A stretch of 64,000 bases of DNA, from positions 8,315,814-8,379,813 of the forward strand of contig NC_061800.1 of assembly GCF_021462225.1 (NCBI RefSeq), given 5' to 3'. This document shows, in pieces, positions 45,640 through 54,880 of the stretch (the stretch's first letter is position 1; the number at the start of each line of letters is the position of its first letter). Below the pieces are notes generated by a model. That model made no database searches and was not told the origin of the DNA. It was given only the letters and a program-made list of their open reading frames with translations. Origin of the DNA: Girardinichthys multiradiatus. Its lineage: Eukaryota; Chordata; Actinopteri; Cyprinodontiformes; Goodeidae. The translations under genes were made by a program, and so were the position numbers.

Positions 45640-47008
45640 CCTTTACAGATTGACATACATGTCATCCATCTTATGCAAGACAATGATCTAGCTAAATACA
45701 TTCCATCATATTGGGATAATCTGGCATTGAGAAACTTTTTCAAAGGTCAAACATCTCTTCACAGGAGAAGGACTCGACTGCAGTCAAAACCAGCAGAGAA
45801 AAGAAACTGCTGCAAATAAACTGAAGGAATAGTACAGCACAATGGATGCTCTGCTCCAGCCAAAAAGCAAGTTCTGCAAGCCATCTGAAAATTTTAATTG
45901 GGTGGATTAATTTTGAGAAGGGGATGTTTAAGCAAATAAGAGCCAAACCAGGAGGTGGCACTCGAACCTTGGATCTTGAAATACAATCTGGGATGCACAC
46001 TGTTCTAGAAAATGGAAAGAATCTTTTCTTTCCTGGTGGCAAGTCTACAAAAGGCCAGGAAAGGGATTTTAGATTTGAGCTCTGGGATTTTAAGCAAAAC
46101 TGAATCACTGAGGAGTATATTACAATTGGTGTCTTCAATGAGATGACACGAATGACCAGGTTATGATTCTATATTGCTACTTCGTAAGAACCAGCCAAGA
46201 ACCAGCCAAGTCCTGCAGACACATCTGAATCACTAACAGAAAACAATGATACAGAACTCCTGGAGTCGTGACAATGAGAGAGATAAAAATAATAATCAAT
46301 ATACAGGTGAGTCATCAGAAGATAGTGACCTGTTATTTCATGATCCACCCAACCTTACCTAATGCAGATATAGATGTTTCCTCAGGGATTGACCACATAG
46401 GGCCTATGCCCAAGAGCTGCAAACACAATGCAAATTTTGTGGACCTTATCTCTTTGTCTGATGATGATGTCACATTTGTCCCACATGTTGATAGTGCAAA
46501 ATATTCAGACAACAATGACACAGAGCCATATCACTTTGAACTCGCTGCAATAGCCACCTTCCATCATCAGTGTGCCCACTCCTTGCTCTACACCACAATC
46601 ACCTTTTACCTCCAGTAGACCTACTCTTCACCACAGCTCACTTCCACCACCAGTGTGCCCCCTCTTTGCCCCTCACCACAGCTGCCTTCTATGTCCACGA
46701 AGCCCACAACACAGTTACCCTATACCTCTATGTCAAGAGCTTTAAAGCTCATAAGTATCCATCACACCAACTGCTTGAATGACATGATCAAAGAACTTTC
46801 TGACCCAGTAGTGCTGACAGAGAACCTAATCATAAGCCGCATGCTTCCTGATAATTCTGTGGAAAATTATTTTGGTTTAGGTGTTGAAAGGGATGTGTAT
46901 TCCTTGTTTGGCAAGAGTTCTATGAGCACTGTGCAGAGGGAACAAATGTGAAGGCACCCTTTATAATGCATTACTTTAGCAGAGAAACTTGGAAGGCTAT
47001 TGGAGGAT
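45640..47008 (+). pseudogene. HECT-type (G2E3-like) E3 ubiquitin-ligase-like protein, decayed and truncated
   Basis: Blocks in order, in changing frames: MQDNDLAKYIPSYWDNLALR (about 45,670-45,735), a SAM-like N-terminal module; FEKGMFKQIRAKPGGGTR and LFFPGGKSTKGQERDFRFEL (45,910-46,090); an acidic Ser/Asp-rich linker (LISLSDDDVTFVPHVD, 46,440-46,490); then NDMIKELSDPVVLTE, NYFGLGVERDVYSLF and, one frame over, YEHCAEGTNVKAPFIMHYF, RETWKAIG (to 47,006). The last blocks match the start of a HECT domain in the large fish G2E3-like family. A base is missing in the TTGTTT-GGCAAG run near 46,908. The catalytic C-lobe with its cysteine is absent: the sequence stops at the junction with a Tc1 element. 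Ubiquitin ligation is the family role; this copy cannot do it. Confidence 0.72.
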
Positions 47009-47010
47009 TC

Positions 47011-48433
47011 ATCAATTTCACCTGCTGTTGTACAAATGGAATAGACAACAGGGGGAAATCTTTGGCGATTAGCAAGACACACTCAATAAAGGAGTGGTTC
47101 TGCAGGTGGGGACCACAGACCACTTCTCAGTACCTATGCTTTCTGGCTGATGTTTTGGTCACTTTTGAATGTTGGTGGTGCTTTCACACTCGTGGTAGCA
47201 TGAGACGGACTCTACAACCTACAAAAGTGGCTCAGGTAGTGCAGCTCATCCAGGATCAATGCGAGCTGTGGCAAGAAGGTTTGCTGTGTCTGTCAGCGTA
47301 GTGTCCAGAGCCTGGAGGCACTACCAGGAGACAGGCCAGTACACCAGGAGACATGGAGGAGGCCGTAGGAGGGCAACAACCCAGCAGCAGGATCGCTACC
47401 TCCGCCTTTGTGCAAGGAGGAACAGGAGGAGCACTGCCAGAGCCCTGCAAAATGACCTCCAGCAGGCCACAAATGTGCATGTGTCTGCACAAACGGTTAG
47501 AAACCGACTCCATGAGGATGGCATGAGGACCCGACATCCACAAATGGGGGTTGTGCTCACAGCCCAACACCCTGCAGGACGCTTGGCATTTGCCAGAGAA
47601 CACCAGGATTGGCAAATTCACCACTGGCGCCCTGTGCTCTTCACAGATGAAAGCAGGTTCACACTGAGCACATGTGACAGACGTGACAGAGTCTGGAGAC
47701 ACTGTGGAGAGTGATCTGCTGCCTGCAACATCCTTCAGCATGACCGGTTTGGCAGTGGGTCAGTAATGGTGTGGAGTGGCATTTCTTTGGAGGGCCGCAT
47801 AGCCCTCCATGTGCTCACCAGAGGTAGCCTGACTGCCATTAGGTACCGAGATGATATCCTTAGACCCCTTGTGAGACCATATGCTGGTGCGGTTGGCCCT
47901 GGGTTCCTCCTAATGCAGGACAATGCTAGACCTCATGTGGCTGGAGTGTGTCAGCAGTTCCTGCAAGATGAAGACATTGAAGCTATGGACTGGCCCGCCC
48001 GTTCCCCAGACCTGAATCCGATTGAGCACATCTGGGACATCATGTCTCGCTCCATGGATGCTATAGTCCAGGTCTGGGAGGAGATCCCTCAGGAGACCAT
48101 CCGCCGTCTCATCAGGAGCATGCCCAGGTGTTGTAGGGAGGTCATACAGACACATGGAGGCCACACACAATACTGAGCCTCATTTTGACTTATTTTAAGG
48201 ACATTACATCAAAGTTGGATCAGCCTGTAGTGTGTTTTTCACTTTCATTTTGTGTGTGACTCCAAATCCATGCCTCTGTTGGTTAATAAATTTGATTTCC
48301 ATTGATGATTTTTGTGTGATTCTGTTGTCAGCACATTCAACTTTGTACAGAACAAAGTATTCAATGAGAATATTTCATTCATTCAGATCTAGGATGTGTT
48401 ATTTGAGTGTTCACTTTATTTTTTTGAACAGTG
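47011..48433 (+). mobile_element. Tc1-like element missing its left end, inside the large element
   Basis: The right end TTTTTTTGAACAGTG next to TA (48,434-48,435) is a Tc1-type terminus. The left terminus is absent; the element begins in ATCAATTTCACCTGCTGTTG, internal sequence of this family, directly joined to the HECT-like gene. Deletion after insertion is the simplest explanation. Confidence 0.85.
47259..48176 (+). pseudogene. Tc1 transposase with a single in-frame TGA
   Basis: Frame 47,259-48,176 is open except for TGA at 47,712-47,714. It encodes [37 protein letters not shown], a second DNA-binding half ([19 protein letters not shown]), VLFTDESRF (first Asp), then after the stop SAACNILQHDRFGSGSVMVW, LMQDNARPH (second Asp) and [12 protein letters not shown] (Glu), 34 residues between the last two. 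The stop fits CGA to TGA in the GER-SA context. Upstream codons ([13 protein letters not shown]) are in another frame because of a small deletion near 47,255. Confidence 0.9.
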
Positions 48434-48860
48434 TATAAATGGGTATGTCATTTGATAAACTTAACTGAACCTGGCCAAAAAAGCAAAACAGTATTAGACT
48501 TTTATCCAAACAGTCCCCAGAAAAGTGTCTATCGTCTTGAAGGGTTTTGAATATGTTCAACCAGAATTGGACGCTTTGTTTCCTTAAAACCCCCCAACCA
48601 AGACTAAATACATTGATTCCCTGTGCTGCGTCCATTCAAAAAACTGTTGTCTTTTGCAAACGAGTCACTGTGGTTTCTTGTAAGAAAAGCTTTCATGTTG
48701 GCTACATGTCTGTTTTCTGTGCCATGCTCTGTGCATATCCTTTCTGGACAACCAACTGATTTTATTACACTTTGTATGAAGTAATCAGCTACAACCTTAA
48801 GGTCAGGTTGGTCGCGTAAAATGATTGAACCCAACTATGCATCCATTAATAGCTATACTA

Positions 48861-50470
48861 CAGGTCCTTCTCAAAATATTAGCATATTGTCATAAAGTTC
48901 ATTATTTTCCATAATGTCATGATGAAAATTTAACATTCATATATTTTAGATTCATTGCACACTAACTGAAATATTTCAGGTCTTTTATTGTCTTAATACG
49001 GATGATTTTGGCATACAGCTCATGAAAACCCAAAATTCCTATCTCACAAAATTAGCATATCATTAAAAGGGTCTCTAAACGAGCTATGAACCTAATCATC
49101 TGAATCAACGAGTTAACTCTAAACACCTGCAAAAGATTCCTGAGGCCTTTAAAACTCCCAGCCTGGTTCATCACTCAAAACCCCAATCATGGGTAAGACT
49201 GCCGACCTGACTGCTGTCCAGAAGGCCACTATTGACACCCTCAAGCAAGAGGGTAAAACACAGAAAGAAATTTCTGAACGAATAGGCTTTTCCCAGAGTG
49301 CTGTATCAAGGCACCTCAGTGGGAAGTCTGTGGGAAGGAAAAAGTGTGGCAGAAAACGCTGCACAACGAGAAGAGGTGACCGGACCCTGAGGAAGATTGT
49401 GGAGAAGGGCCGATTCCAGACCTTGGGGGACCTGCGGAAACAGTGGACTGAGTCTGGAGTAGAAATATCCAGAGCCACCGTGCACAGGCGTGTGAAGGAA
49501 ATGGGCTACAGGTGCCGCATTCCCCAGGTCAAGCCACTTTTGAATCAGAAACAGTGGCAGAAGCGCCTGACCTGGGCTACAGAGAAGCAGCACTGGACTG
49601 TTGCTCAGTGGTCCAAAGTACTTTTTTCCGATGAAAGCAAATTCTGCATGTCATTCGGAAATCAAGGTGCCAGAGTCTGGAGGAAGACTGGGGAGAAGGA
49701 AATGCCAAAATGTCAGAAGTCCAGTGTCAAGTACCCACAGTCAGTGATGGTCTGTTGTGCCGTGTCAGCTGCTGGTGTTGGTCCACTGTGTTTTATCAAG
49801 GGCAGGGTCAATGCAGCTAGCTATCAGGAGATTTTGGAGCACTTCATGCTTCCATCGGCTGAAAAGCTTTATGGAGATGAAGATTTAATTTTTCAGCACG
49901 ACCTGGCACCTGCTCACAGCGCCAAAACCACTGGTAAATGGTTTACTGACCATGGTATCACTGTGCTCAATTGGCCTGCCAACTCTCCTGACCTGAACCC
50001 CATAGAGAATCTGTGGGATATTGTGAAGAGAACGTTGAGAGACTCAAGACCCAACACTCTGGATGAGCTAAAGGCCGCTATCGAAGCATCCTGGGCCTCC
50101 ATAAGACCTCAGCAGTGCCACAGGCTGATTGCCTCCATGCCACGCCGCATTGAAGCAGTCATTTCTGCAAAAGGATTCCCGACCAAGTATTGAGTGCATA
50201 ACTGTACATGATTATTTGAAGGTTGACGTTTTTTGTATTAAAAACACTTTTCTTTTATTGGTCGAATGAAATATGCTAATTTTGTGAGATAGGAATTTCG
50301 GGTTTTCATGAGCTGTATGCCAAAATCATCCGTATTAAGACAATACATGACCTGAAATATTTCAGTTAGTGTGCAATGAATCTAAAATATATCAATGTTA
50401 AATTTTCATCATTACATTATGGAAAATAATGAACTTTATCACAATATGCTAATATTTTGAGAAGGACCTG
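48861..50470 (+). mobile_element. Young Tc1-like DD34E transposon, copy B (intact length)
   Basis: 1,610 bp flanked by TA (48,859-48,860 and 50,471-50,472); TIRs of about 200 bp nearly identical to copy A. It sits inside the integrase-like gene, separating its first acidic residue from the rest. Confidence 0.96.
49189..50193 (+). CDS. Tc1 transposase, copy B, full-length open frame
   Basis: 334 codons, MGKTADLTAVQKATIDTLKQ to EAVISAKGFPTKY-stop. Two DNA-binding helix-turn-helix modules with a GRKKCGRKR basic linker, then Asp in VLFSDESKF, Asp in FQHDLAPAHSAKTT and Glu in [12 protein letters not shown] with 34 residues between the last two: a complete DD34E triad for cut-and-paste at TA sites. 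The odd point is VMVCCAVSAAG where copy A and other Tc1 proteins have VMVWG: adjacent GG to TT changes at 49,755-49,756 turn Trp-Gly into Cys-Cys. Open but possibly impaired. Confidence 0.93.
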   Translation: MGKTADLTAVQKATIDTLKQEGKTQKEISERIGFSQSAVSRHLSGKSVGRKKCGRKRCTTRRGDRTLRKIVEKGRFQTLGDLRKQWTESGVEISRATVHRRVKEMGYRCRIPQVKPLLNQKQWQKRLTWATEKQHWTVAQWSKVLFSDESKFCMSFGNQGARVWRKTGEKEMPKCQKSSVKYPQSVMVCCAVSAAGVGPLCFIKGRVNAASYQEILEHFMLPSAEKLYGDEDLIFQHDLAPAHSAKTTGKWFTDHGITVLNWPANSPDLNPIENLWDIVKRTLRDSRPNTLDELKAAIEASWASIRPQQCHRLIASMPRRIEAVISAKGFPTKY

Positions 50471-51159
50471 TATATGGTTTTAGCTTATCATATGACTCCA
50501 TGTGCCAAACAGCATTAGGCCCCCTTGTATTATAATGACAGCGTCGAAGGCGTCACGAGTTTCTAATATCAACACCGAGTGGATCAATTAATGTTATCAT
50601 CTGATGTATTGTGTCTTGTTGTACAAGTCCCTGATGTATTGCTCATTGATGAAGCCTTCAGTACCCTTGCATCTGTTCATGCCGTTGCAGCTCCCGATAC
50701 ACAAACATAAACACGTCGTCTAAGGCAGCGAGGTTTTTTCTACGAAGCAGGCGTAATCTTTGACAATGTCTCTTCAGGGTGCGAATAATAATAATGACTA
50801 ATAATGGTCATTTTGGGCTAATATGGCAAGGATCTACTTGTTAGAAAAAGTGCAGTCTAATCAGATCGTCCAGTGCAGCCATGACAGTACTGAATCAGAA
50901 CAAGGCAACTTCCATGCATTTCCTTTTCTGCATGGACTTCTCGTAAATTTGCTTCTTTTTTCTCATAAATTATTGAATGGACATGAAGATCATACAAAAA
51001 GCAGGTCTGCAGGCTTAGGGGAAATCGGACACATTGCTTTCAGACCACCTTGCTGTAATTGAATGAAATGAATGGCTGGCAAAGAAACATCAGGATGGTA
51101 AATTTGGTAGGTTAATTCATGATATTGCAAGAAAGTTCAAGTAAAGTTCTAAAGGACAC

Positions 51160-51983
51160 TCATTTAGCTTTCTAGATACTTATGTTTATAACTGTTTACA
51201 TTGATGATCACTTTTTTTGTTTATTGACGTTTTTTTTTAGATTTTAAGTGCATAGCCTGAGATTTGTAAGTGTTTGTAATATTTAAAGGATCTCATTTTA
51301 TTTGTGACAAACTGTTTGTGCACAAGTTTTGGCACAACTGCTGTAGGTTGAGTGTTTTATGAGCCATGTTTGTCATGCATCAGAATTTCCGCTGCTTGTG
51401 TTTTTGTTTTACAGTTGACCACAAAATCCAGTCATATACTTGTTGGATGTCAAATCAATGGCTGAGATATGTTTACCTTGTCAAAATTTCAATACATATA
51501 CATTTTTGTATCCTATGTTTACTGGCTTGATTTTGACTGATTTTGGTTTAATTTCTACTGGTGAAAATAAACTTGTGGCACTTCAGGGTTTTGTCTATAT
51601 TAACAAATACTTAATAAAGCATAAACAGTCTTTACTTGAGATAGTTTCACAAAAAGACTGCAGGATTAGTAGATAATCTATTCAGGCATCCTCTAACCAT
51701 TAATACATATCTAATTCATGATGTTAAAATGCATGTATGTGTTCATTTACATACATATACACATATTATATACAATATTTTATTCCTGGTTTATTAAGTA
51801 TGAATTAGCAATGAGTATCGTGGTTATTGAGGTAATTAGTATTTAGGAGTAAAGCATTAATGCATGTGTTAATAGCTTATTAAGTATGAGTCATCCTTAA
51901 TAAATGATGTTTTCTGATTAATTAACCATTTATTCATGAATAATTAATGCTAAATAAGGTGTAGTTATTATAAAGTGCTACCA
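51160..51983 (-). repeat. Right long terminal inverted repeat
   Basis: Inverted partner of 43,615-44,470, ending AGTTATTATAAAGTGCTACC. The inner edge is approximate; similarity fades near TTATAAACATAA (left, near 44,440) and its reverse (right, near 51,180). Confidence 0.88.
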
Positions 51984-52349
51984 CAAAGTCCCATCACCTA
52001 AACAATCACACATGTTAGACTATGTTGAATCACAACCAAACACTAGAATATCTATATTTACATGAGACAATTTTTGGTATACTGCAGATACGCAACTTGT
52101 TGGCATTTCTTCCTTTGTAAAAGAAAAAAAGGACACCCTCTTTCAGTTTTACTTTACAAAATGAAGTATTAAATGAGCTTGTGTTCGTGGTTCTCAAACT
52201 ATTTAAGTCTAAACTCATATTATTATTTGTCATTATTTATTACCTGAAAATTACTCCAATATGGAGAAGCTGTGTTTCAAGCCAACCCAATTTTATTTAT
52301 AAACACCAACCTCTGAACAAAGTCCTGAACATGAAAGAGTAAAATAATT
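51984..52349. other. No gene seen
   Basis: Flanking sequence of the large element, nothing recognised. Confidence 0.45.
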
Positions 52350-53160
52350 GTCATGGTTGGTGCGTGAGTGTGTTGGGCTGGCTGGGTGTTCTTCCTCTAG
52401 AGCTGCAGGTTTCCACTGGAGGGGTGTGGTCAATGAGATCTACAGCATTCACACCTGGTTATGATTTCGTCATGAGTGGATGGGGGATTTTAGGAGCAGG
52501 CCAACAACCATTCAGCACCTGATGGTCAACTTTACTGGTAGTAAACACCGGTGTGAGTAATCCTGAGGGGTTTCCCAGAGAGCTTATGTTTGTGTATGTT
52601 CTGTGTCGTTCCCCAGTTGTTTCTCAGAGAACTTCTGTCTCACCAGAAACCAGACCTTTGCTGAAACTTGGTGCTCAGATTAAACTTAAAGTTCCAAGAA
52701 CCTCTTCTTCGCAGCTCGGGTGGCGTTGTGGCTTGGTCTGGGGGGCTCGGTGTTCTACGTCTTGTCCTGTGCCTCTTTGACCTGGGGGCTTCTGCTTCTG
52801 TGCCTTGCTGGTGACCTACTTCTGTGGTGGATGTATGGCTGACCTGGGGAAATGCTTTAACTCTTGCAGACTGGGGCTGCTGCTGCCTTCCAGAGCTCAG
52901 TGTACCTGCCCTTTTTTGCTCTCAGGTGCTATGGATTACATGCTGTGTGCATTTGCACTGCCCAATGTGGCAGCTTCATGGATTGGTTTCTTACATTCCT
53001 TGCCATTTTGAGAGATTTTAAAACCTGCTTGGGCTGCTTTGCCACTGGAAGCATTTTTGCAGTTTCTTTTTTACTCTTGAATAGTTAATAGGGCTGGACT
53101 GGTAACCATGTGTACTGAACATTTGCCCGGTGGGCTGGTACGCTTGTGAAACAATATATT
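52350..53160. repeat. Unclassified repeat-like stretch
   Basis: G+T-rich plus-strand sequence (GGTGGCGTTGTGGCTTGGTC, GACCTGGGGGCTTCTGCTTC) with the texture of a LINE 5' region, then TAGGGCTGGACTGGTAACC and GCCCGGTGGGCTGGT, a common fish repeat end. The frames at 52,553-53,088 overlap each other and lack motifs. Confidence 0.35.
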
Positions 53161-53579
53161 TTTTATGTTAACTGACCATCCATAAACGTCTTATTCAATA
53201 TGTCTCTTATGTTGGGCTGACCCAATCACATCTCTTAACCTGCGATCTTCAGCGACAGACTTTCCTCCCCTCCTGTATCCTAGTTTTGTCACATTAGTCC
53301 AGGTGAACACTTAGTTTACTCCTGGTTTAAAGATAAAGTTTCTGTCCTAACGAACAGGAACTTCCACCAGAAGCGCACTTGGGGGGCATTTTAGGTTATT
53401 TCGACAGGTTGCTCAGATCCCCATCTATACGAATCTCTGCTTCATGACTTTCTTTCAAACAAGATAATCTATTTAGGAAAGACAGTGTCTCCCGGGGAAT
53501 AATTCTCAATTTCATTACATTTACTTTGGAGAGGTTTATCTAGCTTACATAAACTAAATTACAAATTCAACCACCTCTG

Positions 53580-54880
53580 CTTACGACTCCCTCTGTCTGC
53601 GTCTTATGTTGAGCATGATCCTATGAGAGGAAGATAATAATTTGATTGCTGTGGGCAGGAAAGATCTCCTGTAGTGGTCTGTTTTACAGCAGATCTGAAG
53701 AAACCTCTGACTGAAGACACTGTTGTTGTACAACAGTCTCATGAAGAGGATGCTGAGGTTCTTCAAAATGTTTATGAAGAATCATTTTTTACACAATGAT
53801 CTCCAGAGGTTCCAGACGAGTCCCCAGAACAGAGCCAGCCATCTTTATTAGCTTGTTGAGTTTTTCAAAGTCTCTGACTCTGATGCTGCTTCCCCAGCAG
53901 ATGATGGCCAAAGAGATCACACTCTCCACAACAGGAGTCTCTCTAGAACCTTTATGATGTGGTATGTCAGGGGAATGGTCTATAGACACTGGGGACTAAT
54001 GGGTGAGTTTTCTTTTCTTTTCTTTTCTACCAGAACAAGACAGGAGGTCTTCCACAACAATGAAACCTTCTTCTGGGCTGGGCTAAAGTTGAAGAGATGC
54101 TGCAGAATCCCACAGAGCTGCTCTGCACGGGCCTATAGGACAGCCTTGGACTTGTAACCTTATTCCGGTTCAGTGTCACCAATTGCCTTTTCACCTGACT
54201 TCCTGAGACATACAGGTGGAAGGGGGAGGCAAAGGGAGCATCAGTATCTTCTGATTTGGTAAAAGACAAACATGTAGATGCAGAAGCATCCAAGGCTGAG
54301 GTGGAAAATAAAACATTTGAAGTGTTACTGGACAGCTGTGGGTCAAAGGAGGGTGGGATGTCTATATGGCTGTGAGCAGGAGAGGAGGATGCTGAGCTTG
54401 TTTCTGAACTGAACCTATTGAAGAATGTGTTCAGTTCATTGGCTCTATCCAGATCTTCATCGGTCTGATAGTCTTTCTCTTTGAAGTCATGGCATTGATG
54501 TCCTCTCCATGTTGCTGGCGCAGTGTATTCTAGTCTCTAGCCTCAAAGCAATCTCGCATGGCTTCTTGAGCTTCCAGTGATCATTTTCTCACAGTTCTCT
54601 TTATTACAGGTTGCCTCAAGGGCAACAAGAAATAGGGTCTTATATTTCGAGCAGAGAAAAACAAGATAGTGATCCGATTTGCCTAGAGGATGTCTTGCTT
54701 TAGATATGTATGAGTTCTTGACATTTGCATGAAACAAATCCAATGTTTTGTTTTCTCTGGTAGAGCAGCTGACAAACTGTTGAAACCTGGGAAGGGTTGC
54801 AAAAATCCACCATCCACCAAAATCCACCATTTAGCCTTTAAATTAATTTTGTTGTGTACTTGGGAGTCTGTAGGAGTGCA
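53580..54880 (-). mobile_element. Rex1/L2-type LINE relic, minus strand
   Basis: From right to left: endonuclease end (FQQFVSCSTRENKTLDLFHA, ARHPLGKSDHYLVFL; 54,640-54,800), a linker, then the C-terminal domain (VISLAIICWGSSIRVRD, KLNKLIKMAGSVLGTRLEPL; 53,790-53,930) and DHYRRSFLPTAIKL (53,640-53,680). The polymerase core between them is gone. SDH is the conserved endonuclease triplet. Confidence 0.8.
54008..54028. repeat. (TTTTC)n microsatellite
   Basis: Four TTTTC units within the LINE relic. Confidence 0.85.

Larger units (their letters stand above)
48435..50800 (-). pseudogene. Integrase-like DDE protein (candidate transposase of the large element), split by a Tc1 insertion
   Basis: Minus strand. 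N-terminal part right of the Tc1 (about 50,790-50,470): IRTLKRHCQRLRLLRRKNLA, a helix-turn-helix-like block, then LLDPxGVD-like sequence and GPNAVWHMESYDKLKPY, where the Asp is the expected first acidic ligand. C-terminal part left of it (48,834-48,440): LKVVADYFIQSVIKSVGCPE, ICTEHGTENRHVANM, FAKDNSFLNGRSTGNQ, WGVLRKQSVQFWLNIF. I recognise this from fish multicopy integrase-core proteins (pattern R-T-D-x-G-T-E-N, GRSxxNQRIExWW). The second Asp is replaced (TEHGTEN), the Arg-Ile-Glu block is lost in a frame break near 48,605, and stops occur near 50,670. Inactive here. Confidence 0.72.
43615..51983. mobile_element. Large inverted-repeat-bounded DNA element with three decayed genes
   Basis: 8.4 kb between ends GGTAGCACTTTATAATAACT and its inverted copy. 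Each arm is about 0.8 kb. Between the arms are relics of a CCDC106-like gene (- strand), a HECT/G2E3-like gene (+ strand) and an integrase-like DDE gene (- strand), the last two convergent. Two Tc1 elements (47,011-48,433 and 48,861-50,470) were inserted later. Without the second Tc1 (1.6 kb) and the partial first (1.4 kb) the element is about 5.3 kb, plus a deletion. The integrase-like protein is the candidate transposase; the other two look like cargo. I found no target duplication, so exact ends and superfamily are unproven. Confidence 0.75.
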
